DNA of 64,000 nt from the NCBI GenBank assembly GCA_009746045.1, contig RPFO01000038.1:1317576-1381575 (forward strand), in the 5' to 3' direction. Shown here piece by piece: positions 48,101-50,008 of this stretch. The notes beneath the pieces were generated by a model. It did not search any database. It was not told the DNA's origin and saw only the letters and a program-made list of their open reading frames with translations. The first letter of the stretch is position 1; each line of letters begins with the position of its first letter. The position numbers and the translations under genes were made by a program. Source of the DNA: Mesostigma viride. Taxonomy: Eukaryota; Streptophyta; Mesostigmatophyceae; Mesostigmatales; Mesostigmataceae.

Positions 48101-50008
48101 TGTCCAGTTCCTCATAGTTCTCATTTAGCAAATAAACTCACCATTTTCCACCACAATGTGTCCATCAGGAGTGCACAAAAAACAGGGTCAACTTCTATCA
48201 CACCGCGGCTGGCAGTCGCCATCATTCCCTTACACAGTTGCGTATGGACACGACAGTACCAACACAGAACGCAGCAGGATGCCGCACACCGGTGGCTGCA
48301 TCCTGGGTACTGCTGCCACCCACTCCCTGGAAAGCAATGCCACCGCACGCACCTCCCCGTCCCACAACAAGTTGAGCCGGAGCACCCGCCGCTCCTGCCC
48401 CTTGCTGCTGTTCCACGCAATGTCCTCCGCGTCTGAAGCTGTGAGGCCCCCCGGGCCCAGCCCCTTGACCTTGTCCCCCGAGATGCCGCTCCCGCTGGCC
48501 AGCTCTCGCTCCCTGGGGCTCAGGTAGCTGTCCGGGTTGACCTCCTCCGTGACGGGAGCAGGGTGGGGGGATGCCAGGTCCGCAAACCCCTGCGCCCACG
48601 GCCCAGCGGGTGGCGCCATGGGCTCCGACTTGGCCATCACCTCGCGCTTGGACAGTGTGGCCCAGCGGATCACGTAGCGGCGCGCCTGCCGGTGGTAGCG
48701 CAGCACCGTGCACGGGCGCCAGCACCAGCGTCCGTCCGATTGGAACCAGCGTGACCGGGCGCTGCTGGGGAAGAGGGGAGGGGGGCTGTCCTGTTTCCGC
48801 CGCTTCTTGCGACTGCCGGGACTGTTGCCGTCACGCGAGGCAGCGCGGGGCGAGAAGCTCGTGGGCGAATCGGGGCCGTCCGAGTAGGTGTCTGAGAACG
48901 CCAGGTCCTCATCCTCATCCTCACCAGGGCCACCCTGGGGGTCGCTGGCCTGCGCCGGGGGAGGCACCAGCGCACGGGGCGGGAGAGGGATGTCAAACAT
49001 CTCCAGGGGGAGCAGGCGAAGCCCTGCCATGGGGGGAGGAGGAGGAAGGGAAGGCCGGTCAGACGGTGTTGCCACGATAGTACTGGAATCCGTGGCTCTC
49101 AAGTTGCTGGCCTGGATGCCACTGAGGTCTAGACGGGGTACACTGGCACGAGCCACGTCTGCATTGGTCGGCTTGGCTGCCGGCACCGAGGCAGTGCTCT
49201 CTCGACCTTGCTCAAGCAGCGCATGCGGGAGCGTCCTGGTGCCGGGGACAATGCTTTGTGACCCGGACAGTGTGCCCTCTCCCCGAGCGGACAGGGTGTC
49301 CCTGGGGGTCATCACGGTGGCGACATCCTCGGCCAGGGTGGTGGACCGGAGACGGAGCGGAGAAGGCCCCTGGATGGTCCCAGGTTTGCGAGGAGAGGGC
49401 GGGCGAGGAGATGGGCTCGCTGTGCCTCCTGCCGCCTCCCTGACCTTCCGACGCAGTGACTTGTAGGTGAAGGAGTGGATGCCCATCCCTCCACCGATGT
49501 GCCTCTCGACGCCCAAGCCAGCATCCAGGGCAGCCGACGCGACAGCCGCCGTCGCATTGTACACCGCATCCACGGCTTGTGGCTGCAGGGCGACGCCCGC
49601 ATATTGGGGAGACAAGGTGGATGAGAAACTGTGGGGCCTGGGAGATGAGATGGGAGGTGTTGCCGGAATTGGGGAAGCTGTGCTCGGCGAAGGAGGTCCC
49701 GGCAGCGGGGAATGCCGCCTGGGCGTGACGAAGCCATCCAAACGAAACGTGCTCGGGTTGCTTCCCGCGAGCGGTCCTGAATTCCCACCGGGCGCGTTGA
49801 GAACACCGCGATCCCGGAATAAGCCCGACTGTATAGCTTTGATGGCGGATGCTAGGGGGTCTGCGGAAGGATCAGCGCCGCTATCAGCCAGCAAGCGACG
49901 CAATCTCGGGGATACGGTGCCAATTCCGGATCCCAAACTTGCTTCATTAGACGTCCACGCATTCCTCTTTCCTTCATGAAGCCCTCCCCCGCCACCTTGA
50001 CTCGCCAT
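1..50008 (-). CDS. Divergent dynein heavy chain (42 placed exons, C-terminus outside window)
   Basis: This is a dynein heavy chain, a ring-shaped AAA+ protein that normally hydrolyses ATP and walks on microtubules, in cilia or in transport. The joined exons give, in order, an N-terminal extension of about 550 residues rich in Ser, Pro and Gly, a tail, the linker, AAA1 to AAA4, a stalk with microtubule-binding tip, AAA5 and AAA6. The start at 50,008 is preceded in frame by a TAA three codons upstream. About 5,080 residues are visible, above the usual 4,000-4,600, because of disordered insertions. AAA1 has LKEF where dyneins have FDEF, and ITMG where they have ITMN. The sequence after the N-terminal extension reminds me of the DNAH1-type single-headed inner-arm dyneins, but I cannot assign an orthologue. 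The intact frame and splice sites argue against a pseudogene. Exons are listed separately below. Confidence 0.93.
322..489 (-). CDS. Dynein heavy chain exon 42: AAA6
   Basis: The acceptor CCCTTCAG|G completes Arg with exon 41. LMDLKGNLDQEALRLLLSSH matches the segment IxxxxGxIxxxEWxFLLxG, and PWLEPDSREWYLVCRLSSIS matches PxWLxxxxWxxLxxLsxL. The donor is CG|GTGCGA at the edge of a tandem array of the same motif; several similar donors lie in the array, so the exact end is less certain. Confidence 0.82.
1069..1180. repeat. Second copy of the exon 41 end
   Basis: CCGGAGGGCGATCAG at 1,161 (exon end and donor, plus-strand view) recurs at 1,069 with the following AAGGT, 92 bp into the intron. Confidence 0.6.
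1162..1373 (-). CDS. Dynein heavy chain exon 41: AAA6
   Basis: VHPLYHFHLSWFVSVCRHAL and NSLFAKHHLLFTFLIALR match IxPMYQYSLxWFxxLFxxSI and RGLFExDKLLFSFLLxxxI. The donor CG|GTACGA leaves two bases. Confidence 0.95.
1374..2103 (-). other. Dynein intron 40, nothing recognised
   Basis: Unique sequence between exons 40 and 41 with no ORF resembling a known protein on either strand. Confidence 0.7.
2104..2220 (-). CDS. Dynein heavy chain exon 40: AAA6
   Basis: EYRAVAEHIVVIYFCVADML matches xYRPVAxRxSxLYFxIxDL. The acceptor is GTGTGCAG, the donor CAG|GTGAGC. 39 codons, phase 0. Confidence 0.95.
2221..2977 (-). other. Dynein intron 39 with C-rich tract
   Basis: A tract of repeated GCCCCC on the plus strand (about 2,248-2,290) lies near the acceptor of exon 40; the rest shows nothing recognisable. 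Confidence 0.7.
2978..3055 (-). CDS. Dynein heavy chain exon 39: AAA6
   Basis: IIGEDDQGLIEVIGESQKMT matches ILDDExLIxxLxxSKxTS. The acceptor is CTGTTGCAG, the donor GAG|GTGAGC. 26 codons, phase 0. Confidence 0.94.
3094..3335. repeat. Degenerate AGGTTTAAGATCG repeat in intron
   Basis: The motif GGTTTAAGATC, often followed by GCAGCCCTGG, recurs about seven times with variable spacing in the intron between exons 38 and 39. No function is evident. Confidence 0.6.
4219..4343 (-). CDS. Dynein heavy chain exon 38: AAA6
   Basis: NTERPSLERSFHETITLNAE and RRELLELENKILDSLG match ERPDLExQRxxL and LKxLEDxILxLLS. The donor AAG|GTCGGT is weak, but is the site that keeps phase with exon 39. Confidence 0.9.
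4344..5586 (-). other. Dynein intron 37, nothing recognised
   Basis: No repeat array or coding similarity was seen between exons 37 and 38. Confidence 0.65.
5587..5659 (-). CDS. Dynein heavy chain exon 37: start of AAA6
   Basis: ALNFIDFSISRHGLESQMLS matches TxxINFxVTxxGLExQLLxxVV. The acceptor is TTCACCAG, the donor G|GTAAGC leaves one base, completed by TC of exon 38. Confidence 0.93.
6117..6148. repeat. (TG)n microsatellite
   Basis: About 16 uninterrupted TG dinucleotides in a dynein intron. Confidence 0.95.
6524..6645. repeat. 15-bp CTATTCCTAGGTTAC array
   Basis: Seven or eight degenerate copies of a 15-bp unit with CCTAGG cores, in the intron between exons 36 and 37. Confidence 0.85.
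6735..6869 (-). CDS. Dynein heavy chain exon 36: AAA5
   Basis: A short Ser/Thr/Asn/Gly-rich insertion is followed by HHRDFRIFITCTTPQRPPE, which matches NPxFRLYLTTKLPNPHYxPE. The acceptor is GCGTACAG, the donor GAG|GTGAAC. Phase 0. Confidence 0.93.
7484..7555. repeat. 34-bp tandem duplication
   Basis: CATGTGCCTGACCCCAACAT and the following TGTTTAACCACGC occur twice in tandem in intron 35, about 45 bp beyond the donor. Confidence 0.9.
7599..7734 (-). CDS. Dynein heavy chain exon 35: AAA5
   Basis: HGKSFLLHWEGVGEVSDSFL matches IxxGxPVLLENVGExLDPxLxPLL. The donor is CAT|GTAAGC. 45 codons after the split Gln, ending in phase 0. Confidence 0.93.
8519..8890. repeat. 57-bp minisatellite, about 7 copies
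   Basis: Units begin near 8,526, 8,583, 8,640, 8,697, 8,754, 8,811 and 8,868 and share GCCACGCTGCTGTGTG and GACATGGACAACGATGGGAA. It lies at the 5' end of the intron after exon 34. Because 57 is a multiple of three the array is open in several frames, but that is not evidence of coding. Confidence 0.95.
8919..9010 (-). CDS. Dynein heavy chain exon 34: AAA5
   Basis: GQGLMWLRRIPWNQGVEATS matches GQAxKWIKNME at the head of this segment; the end SYRAPNYTSCL corresponds to KLxDxxxLRxLE. The donor CA|GTACGT leaves two bases, completed to Gln by exon 35. Confidence 0.92.
9105..9295. repeat. AT-rich degenerate repeat
   Basis: TGATATTG, AACATTTGTATT and TGTAGA recur with variable spacing in the intron between exons 33 and 34. 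Confidence 0.5.
9629..9690. repeat. 27-bp duplication of exon 33 end and donor
   Basis: CCACCTCGGTGT, the plus-strand view of ACACCGAG|GTGG, occurs at the exon boundary (9,662) and again at 9,635. The 27-bp step preserves the reading frame without a stop. Confidence 0.85.
9662..9802 (-). CDS. Dynein heavy chain exon 33: AAA5
   Basis: ALALPTDTVSLENAATTLQC followed by HRVPFILDTE matches GLPxDxxSxENGIIxxxxxRWPLMIDPQ. The acceptor is GGCCCCCAG, the donor GAG|GTGGGT. A second donor 27 bp downstream would extend the exon in frame. Confidence 0.94.
9803..10715 (-). other. Dynein intron 32
   Basis: It contains a short GCCCGT hexamer run (about 9,892-9,915) and no other recognised feature. Confidence 0.65.
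10716..10877 (-). CDS. Dynein heavy chain exon 32: AAA5
   Basis: VTLVGDCVLAAGFVAYLGMF matches LxGDxLLAxGFxSYLGxF, and MRAKLLQQWKNAL the next helix. The acceptor is CCTGCCAG, the donor GAC|GTACGT. 54 codons, phase 0. Confidence 0.95.
11135..11182. repeat. 23-bp duplication of exon 31 donor
   Basis: On the minus strand, GGGAAGAGCAG|GTGAGTT at the exon end is followed 23 bp later by GGGAGCAGCAG|GTGAGTT. Confidence 0.8.
11163..11246 (-). CDS. Dynein heavy chain exon 31: end of CC2, start of AAA5
   Basis: VRVATARTLFDGLALESARW matches LxRAxxLIxGLxGExxRW. The acceptor is ACACCCAG, the donor CAG|GTGAGT. A second copy of the donor and preceding bases lies 23 bp into the intron. Confidence 0.94.
11741..11824 (-). 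CDS. Dynein heavy chain exon 30: stalk coiled coil 2
   Basis: VLDKEVKELAAAHKNALARR matches VxxKLxxLQxxFxxAxxEKxxLE. The acceptor is GCTGTGCAG, the donor CAG|GTAGGG. 28 codons, phase 0. Confidence 0.93.
12045..12180. repeat. 43-bp minisatellite, 3 copies
   Basis: GACAGTACACATGCATGATC and flanking bases recur at 43-bp steps in the intron between exons 29 and 30. Confidence 0.93.
12480..12600. repeat. Degenerate short repeat with GATGCTTGCA
   Basis: AGATGCTTGCA with flanking CCACC or TTCCAC recurs four times in intron 29. Further down the same intron, GGCGTGGCGCATGGCCCAGC occurs twice, at 12,880-12,900 and 12,954-12,974. Confidence 0.7.
13012..13179 (-). CDS. Dynein heavy chain exon 29: end of microtubule-binding domain, start of CC2
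   Basis: RVSKACMSICTWIHALVSYH matches SxAAxGLCxWVxAMxxYxxV, and LKPKMAQLALLQQNLSVVQA the start of stalk helix CC2 (PKKxxLxxAxxxL). The acceptor is GCCCCAG, the donor AAG|GTGGGG. 56 codons, phase 0. Confidence 0.95.
13203..13798. repeat. 12-bp GGGTTGGGTGGA array, about 49 copies
   Basis: A G-rich 12-mer fills almost 600 bp next to the acceptor of exon 29. The 3' 300 bp is nearly perfect, the other part mixes GGAGGA variants. The transcript would carry a C-rich pyrimidine and A tract. Confidence 0.97.
14114..14168 (-). CDS. Dynein heavy chain exon 28: microtubule-binding domain
   Basis: VIKKVEPYMDNPQFHPTQ matches the conserved VxKKxxxYxxNPxFxPExV. The acceptor is GCTGGCAG|C, the donor CAG|GTGGGC. 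Phase agrees with both sides. Confidence 0.93.
14169..14961 (-). other. Dynein intron 27, nothing recognised
   Basis: No repeat or coding similarity seen. Confidence 0.65.
14962..15014 (-). CDS. Dynein heavy chain exon 27: microtubule-binding domain
   Basis: TNFQQILLAVDKDDLKD matches xNFLxxLLxYDKDNI. The acceptor is GCCATGCAG and the donor AA|GTAAGG, leaving two bases that form Asn with the first base of exon 28. Confidence 0.92.
15015..16351 (-). other. Dynein intron 26, possible microexon
   Basis: The microtubule-binding segment expected between exons 26 and 27 is missing. A short minus-strand piece ending GTCAG|GTAGGC near 15,691, reading LEAALRQ, has good splice sites but the wrong phase, so I do not call it. 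A loose CCGCACCTNGCCC/ACCC motif recurs between 15,770 and 16,010. Confidence 0.5.
16352..16411 (-). CDS. Dynein heavy chain exon 26: microtubule-binding domain
   Basis: PPPGVKIVTEALCVLLERKP matches PPxxVxxVxxAVxILLxxKP, the first helix of the microtubule-binding domain. The low end is set at the donor CCA|GTAGTC, which keeps phase 0. The family's next residues, D-W-x-x-A-K-x-L-L-x-D, are not visible and may sit on a microexon in the next intron. Confidence 0.8.
16946..17081. repeat. Polypyrimidine CCCCT tract
   Basis: Almost pure C and T on the plus strand (CCCCTCC-type units), inside the intron between exons 25 and 26. Confidence 0.95.
17158..17220 (-). CDS. Dynein heavy chain exon 25: stalk, before microtubule-binding domain
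   Basis: AMQQLEKLNKKDLSEIKSLV matches the near-universal ALxxLxxxxIxExKSxxxP at the end of CC1. The acceptor is ACACCCCAG, the donor AAG|GTGTGT. 21 codons, phase 0. Confidence 0.95.
18059..18293. repeat. 26-bp minisatellite starting at the exon 24 donor
   Basis: About nine copies of a unit holding CAGGTCCACCGCCAAGCATC. On the minus strand the array starts at the exon end (CCATG|GTAGACCTGGTGGG), and every unit carries GTGGACCTGGTGGG, a variant of the donor sequence. Confidence 0.9.
18284..18370 (-). CDS. Dynein heavy chain exon 24: stalk coiled coil 1
   Basis: EEHARKQARELEEATRLAQE is strongly coiled coil. The 29 codons end LTPM at the donor ATG|GTAGAC, where a 26-bp minisatellite starts at once. 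Phase 0. Confidence 0.9.
18582..18703. repeat. 39-bp direct repeat flanking an AT-rich palindrome
   Basis: GAGTCACAGGCAACCCGATG and the following 19 bases occur at 18,582 and 18,665. Between them is an ATATAT/TAATATTA block of about 44 bp (18,621-18,664). Confidence 0.9.
19071..19190 (-). CDS. Dynein heavy chain exon 23: stalk coiled coil 1
   Basis: 40 codons of coiled coil with VENLLTSITVTNKDLDTLLK, matching family segments such as LxxxxxxTxELLxxIxxxxxEA. The acceptor is CGCTTCAG, the donor AAG|GTGCGC. Phase 0. Confidence 0.92.
19623..19703 (-). CDS. Dynein heavy chain exon 22: stalk coiled coil 1
   Basis: TSLKRFATGSAKLRTSMENV aligns with RxxxGLxKLxEAxxQVxxLQ at the start of stalk helix CC1. 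The acceptor is ACAAGCAG|GAG, the donor CAG|GTGGGC. 27 codons, phase 0. Confidence 0.92.
19981..20620. repeat. 67-bp minisatellite, about 9.5 copies
   Basis: Units step exactly 67 bp (CAGGTCTTAAACAAACACC at 20,041, 20,108, 20,175 and so on to 20,510). Copies are nearly identical, differing at a few sites such as AAGTGC/AAGAGC and CAATC/CAACC. The array lies in the intron between exons 21 and 22. Confidence 0.97.
20786..20960. repeat. 66-bp duplication of exon 21 end and donor
   Basis: The last 30 or so bases of exon 21 plus donor (minus strand GCGCGCATGGAG|GTGGGTGG) are repeated at 20,855 with GTAGGTGG and, with deletions, near 20,794. The intervening C-rich DNA differs between copies. Confidence 0.9.
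20921..21109 (-). CDS. Dynein heavy chain exon 21: entry to the stalk
   Basis: IRSIVTVFSHIHGTVETVSR aligns with the AAA4-stalk segment VxxHMxxVHxSVxxxSxxY, and the end LSVFERLLSARME with YLELIxxFxxLLxEKR. The acceptor is GCCACCAG and the donor GAG|GTGGGT. It has 63 codons, phase 0. The exon end and donor are repeated in the intron at 20,855 and, damaged, near 20,794. Confidence 0.92.
21608..21624. repeat. Poly(A) run
   Basis: Seventeen A residues on the plus strand within a dynein intron. No retroelement sequence is visible beside it. Confidence 0.9.
21755..21990. repeat. 35-bp minisatellite built on the exon 20 end and donor
   Basis: Six copies at 35-bp steps hold GCCCTACCAGGTCATG and GCCACCGCCAACGTCACCAC. 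On the minus strand each copy reads ATGACCTG|GTAGGGCGTGG, matching the exon end CACGACCTG|GTGAGGGCGTGG. Confidence 0.92.
21966..22146 (-). CDS. Dynein heavy chain exon 20: end of AAA4
   Basis: WPHLYMRTRSCAVDVVEPWP followed by ALTAIANQRFLGSSLEM matches FPALVNxxTIDWFxPWPxxALxxVAxxFL. The donor CTG|GTGAGG is clear. The upstream boundary, set at ACGGTCAG|T, is the uncertain end. The following intron starts with a 35-bp array built on this exon end. Confidence 0.8.
22147..23079 (-). other. Intron region with one unresolved dynein exon
   Basis: Exon 19 ends in phase 0 while exon 20 needs two bases from an upstream exon, so at least one coding segment is missing here. It should encode the family's NLHxVLCMSPVG. 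The best candidate is around 22,850-22,900, reading ADNPLVSFRPFM in minus frame, but its splice sites are poor and I could not settle it. Confidence 0.5.
23080..23316 (-). CDS. Dynein heavy chain exon 19: AAA4
   Basis: VVGLFEDQDLEDIQQTIVEL matches PxLFxxDExExIxxxV. A Pro/Glu/Ala-rich insertion follows, then PPFYDRFVHR (usually LWxFFIxRVRxNLH). The acceptor is CACGCAG|GTGG and the donor CGG|GTAAGT. It ends in phase 0. Confidence 0.9.
23906..24123 (-). CDS. Dynein heavy chain exon 18: AAA4 insertion loop
   Basis: An acidic low-complexity insertion (EEMGEEEQGLDLGMAKSPSS) is followed by YSISEDIDQLLRTSQ, which matches the conserved FLEDINNLLNSGEVP. The acceptor is CCGTGCAG|AT and the donor CAG|GTACAT. 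Confidence 0.88.
24124..24711 (-). other. Dynein intron 17
   Basis: Apart from a GGGGGCAAGG duplication at about 24,130-24,155 nothing is recognised. Confidence 0.65.
24712..24844 (-). CDS. Dynein heavy chain exon 17: AAA4
   Basis: About residues 3995-4038. YSRKDWLADLKAQLRRAGLQ and HVVLFLAYTSDLS match the family's YxxxxFREDLKxLYxxAGVEG and TVFLFTDTQI, the AAA4 Walker B region. The donor G|GTGGGT leaves one base, completed by AT of exon 18. Confidence 0.9.
24845..25873 (-). other. Dynein intron 16
   Basis: It contains GCATAGCTCACCAATTCGAG-type duplication (25,485-25,530) and no other feature. Confidence 0.65.
25874..25931 (-). CDS. Dynein heavy chain exon 16: AAA4 P-loop end
   Basis: Joined to exon 15 this gives LLGHTGSGRRSLTCLAAYML. 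The family motif is GVGGSGKQSLTRLAAYI, so the P-loop Lys is replaced by Arg. The exon is 58 bases, with acceptor GATGACAG|T and donor AAG|GTGAGA. The split Ser codon confirms the phase. Confidence 0.92.
26504..26601 (-). CDS. Dynein heavy chain exon 15: AAA4 up to the P-loop
   Basis: About residues 3943-3974. FRHLLRIMRALQLPGTSLVL matches the conserved HVCRISRVLRQPRGNALLVG. The exon ends inside the P-loop (LLGHTG) at the donor AG|GTGAGT, leaving AG for the next exon. Confidence 0.92.
26602..26720. repeat. Degenerate GGGCGCATG repeat
   Basis: ATGGGCGCATG and variants recur about eight times in the intron before exon 15. Confidence 0.7.
26976..27488 (-). CDS. Dynein heavy chain exon 14: start of AAA4
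   Basis: About residues 3772-3942. MHENLRTFGDGLMTLTEKEW corresponds to HExxRVFxDRLVxxxDxxWF at the start of AAA4. An insertion rich in Gly, Ser and Pro follows. GVQPLYGDYYREEGASVYIE matches the loop usually reading LMFGDFMxPxADPKxYxEI. The donor is CAG|GTGGGT. Phase 0 at both ends. Confidence 0.93.
27489..29015 (-). other. Dynein intron 13
   Basis: It holds a short duplication of GGGAACAC(G/T)CAGCA (28,175-28,230) and CCATCCAAGAAC x3 (28,923-28,958). No gene is seen. Confidence 0.65.
29016..29325 (-). CDS. Dynein heavy chain exon 13: end of AAA3
   Basis: About residues 3669-3771. ILRLRHLATLTYIPG matches the family segment RFLRHFNVLxxP. MAAIFCAVLHTYMREAP and LKRVKATMLPTPARPHYQFG match the lid of AAA3 (usually LLPTPxKSHYTFNLRD). 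The acceptor is CCCCGCAG|GATCC; the donor is CAG|GTGCGC. Confidence 0.93.
29665..29697 (-). CDS. Dynein heavy chain exon 12: 33-nt microexon in AAA3
   Basis: This small exon is inferred because exons 11 and 13 do not join in phase without it. The acceptor GCATGCAG and donor TTG|GTGAGC are strong, and the 33 bases restore the frame, giving K-MRSKSVVSSC-W. SVVSSC aligns with the family's LLAACGPPGGGRNP, but the GPPGGGRNP part, a conserved AAA3 sensor loop, is absent. A different exon with the same phase cannot be excluded. Confidence 0.6.
29698..30058 (-). other. Dynein intron 11, nothing recognised
   Basis: Sequence between the microexon and exon 11 with no repeats or coding similarity. Confidence 0.6.
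30059..31650 (-). CDS. Dynein heavy chain exon 11: AAA2 and AAA3
   Basis: Residues 3127-3656 plus two bases. PHWLVLDGPVESSWADSLNS and LSRCGMVHVE are AAA2 signatures (WIVFDGPVDxxWIENMN, SRCGMVY). An insertion of about 140 residues, Gly/Ser/Asp-rich, precedes AAA3. AAA3 has an intact P-loop GPPSTGKS (30,381-30,358) and Walker B LMVLVDDLSLP, followed by QLIESGGWYP, as in other dyneins. The acceptor is GTTGCCAG|ATCCGG; the donor AA|GTAGGT leaves two bases. Confidence 0.95.
31651..32582 (-). other. Dynein intron 10, nothing recognised
   Basis: AT-rich trinucleotides (TATTAC, ATCATC) lie near the donor, about 32,490-32,575. No other feature. Confidence 0.6.
32583..34359 (-). CDS. Dynein heavy chain exon 10: AAA1 and AAA2 P-loop
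   Basis: Residues 2534-3126. AAA1 has the P-loop GPHGAGKS (genomic 34,004-33,981), but Walker B reads LKEF instead of FDEF (Lys at 33,843-33,845) and sensor I reads CITMG instead of FITMN. The family signature LRVLFRPIAML is kept. A low-complexity insertion of about 110 residues rich in Ala, Gly and Pro separates AAA1 from AAA2. AAA2 has an intact P-loop, GPVASGKS (32,798-32,775), then HPKAVRLGHLYGEFSEFSHA, matching the conserved [21 protein letters not shown]. The donor is ATG|GTGAGA. Confidence 0.96.
34854..34920 (+). repeat. Interstitial telomere-like TTTAGGG tract
   Basis: GGTCTAGGGTTTAGGGTTTA followed by degenerate TTTAGAG units lies in the intron between dynein exons 9 and 10. TTTAGGG is the telomere repeat of plants and many green algae. 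Only about two units are perfect. Confidence 0.75.
35094..35203 (-). CDS. Dynein heavy chain exon 9: linker to AAA1
   Basis: Residues 2498-2533 plus two bases. VPGQLFPLVAHIYFCRRFEA corresponds to the family segment PGQVVLTVSQIYWTKEVEEAL that precedes AAA1. The donor CAAGG|GTGCGT leaves GG, which joins the G at the start of exon 10 to make Gly. Confidence 0.88.
35575..37530 (-). CDS. Dynein heavy chain exon 8: linker domain
   Basis: Residues 1846-2497. The linker swings between ring positions to make the power stroke. Recognisable parts are QRKWVLLDAVFRSGKIRSQL (usually QRxWIYLEPIFSSxDIxRQLP), FASVDKIWKWI, and FPRFFFLSDNEILQIMS (usually FPRFYFLSNDELLEILS). After this the exon carries a long insertion of about 250 residues that is acidic and Ser-rich, with runs such as SSSSDDEVEAILNGDESSS. 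The exon closes with a helix ending NELRYK at the donor AAG|GTGAGG. Confidence 0.95.
37880..38175. repeat. Degenerate array derived from exon 7 end and donor
   Basis: On the minus strand the exon end CACTGGCTGCGCGACCAG|GTGCGTGCG is followed by looser copies such as CACTGGCTGTGTGACCAGGC and CACTGGTTGTGTGATC at about 70-bp steps. Confidence 0.7.
38145..38498 (-). CDS. Dynein heavy chain exon 7: start of linker
   Basis: Residues 1728-1845. LLEPLMEMWLLVSEWGIKRQ and the following WNLVPLHKLDTAAVQEE match the conserved region just before and into the dynein linker, usually W-x-N-G-P-F-x-x-L-D. The donor is CAG|GTGCGT. The downstream intron contains degenerate copies of the exon end (see repeats). 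Confidence 0.92.
39302..39514 (-). CDS. Dynein heavy chain exon 6: tail
   Basis: Residues 1657-1727, with LWECVALLHAMVDKARMKLP and a second helix ending DAADEHFE. The acceptor follows a C-rich tract (G run on the plus strand at 39,520-39,541); the donor is GAG|GTGCGT. Phase 0 at both ends. Confidence 0.9.
39520..39545. repeat. G run beside the exon 6 acceptor
   Basis: Plus-strand G8-A-G12 forms the C-rich polypyrimidine tract of this minus-strand acceptor. Confidence 0.85.
40345..40473 (-). CDS. Dynein heavy chain exon 5: tail
   Basis: Residues 1614-1656, FVALEGLLENFPAEESKAKG to DHFVDTDKAE, predicted helical. The acceptor GAAATCAG lies only about 20 bases from the edge of the heptamer array, and the donor is GAG|GTGGGC. 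It has 43 codons, phase 0 at both ends. Confidence 0.88.
40490..42840. repeat. 2.35-kb heptamer array (GGGGACA)n with variant blocks
   Basis: About 335 units of seven bases. GGGGACA dominates from 40,490 to 41,960. GGGTACA forms blocks at about 41,519-41,582 and 41,968-42,045, GGGTGCA at about 42,128-42,207 and 42,331-42,674, and GGGGGCA at 42,675-42,838. The array fills the intron between dynein exons 4 and 5. No unit contains a stop in any frame, which creates long spurious ORFs on both strands. Confidence 0.98.
43080..43277 (-). CDS. Dynein heavy chain exon 4: tail
   Basis: Residues 1548-1613 (VCIGTLLELDTNTALGEVMV through LLDLPVPAISVED). The acceptor is GTGCTGCAG and the donor GAT|GTGAGC. 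The 66 codons are in phase with both neighbours. The next intron holds the 2.35-kb heptamer array. Confidence 0.9.
43278..43753 (-). other. Dynein intron 3, nothing recognised
   Basis: A G-rich acceptor-side tract and an AT-rich stretch (43,625-43,685), otherwise unremarkable. Confidence 0.65.
43754..45574 (-). CDS. Dynein heavy chain exon 3: tail helical bundle
   Basis: Residues 941-1547, opening MHLLTDAVLFMTYDVLGSIQ, a helical tail segment. The middle contains a low-complexity stretch, and the end (about residues 1495-1547) contains LRPLALRLQATFDILRGMG and a helix before the donor CAG|GTGGGG. The acceptor is TCCCCAG|ATGCAC. Phase 0 at both ends. Confidence 0.9.
45731..46218. repeat. Tetranucleotide (GGGC)n to (GGGT)n array and G17 run
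   Basis: GCGG/GGGC units run from 45,735 to 45,945, switch sharply to GGGT from 45,946 to about 46,185 with scattered GGCT units, and end in 17 G residues at 46,202-46,218. The array sits in the intron between exons 2 and 3. Confidence 0.97.
46320..46412. repeat. Short ATGTCCATGTCTATGC repeat
   Basis: Five or six copies of a 12- to 18-bp unit with CCATGTCTATG in the same intron. Confidence 0.85.
46659..47822 (-). CDS. Dynein heavy chain exon 2: tail
   Basis: Residues 553-940. The acceptor is CTCGCAG|GATGAG, with a long C tract in the intron, and the donor is CAG|GTGGGT. It begins DEDHFSQLVQEALVRRQ, continuing the conserved segment at the end of exon 1. A Ser/Gly/Thr-rich middle, probably disordered, separates this from a helical C-terminal part with WRENPEAWLAMRRAAG. 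Phase 0 at both ends. Confidence 0.88.
48353..50008 (-). CDS. Dynein heavy chain exon 1: disordered N-terminal extension
   Basis: Residues 1-552. The ATG has A at -3 and G at +4, and an in-frame TAA lies just upstream (TAA CTA AGC ATG). Residues 1-330 are low complexity, rich in Ser, Pro, Gly and Ala. Around residue 335 a short ordered segment (LPLEMFDIPLPPRALVP) begins, followed by an acidic run and a basic RKKRRKQ patch. The segment WCWRPCTVLRYHRQARRYVI and the ending RVLRLNLLWDGE look like the conserved start of DNAH1-type tails. The exon ends in phase 0 at the donor GAG|GTGCGT. Confidence 0.9.

Noticed and set aside
1-50008. Dynein gene as a pseudogene
   Set aside because: Forty or so exons keep open frames, consensus splice sites and matching phases over 50 kb, which would not survive without selection.
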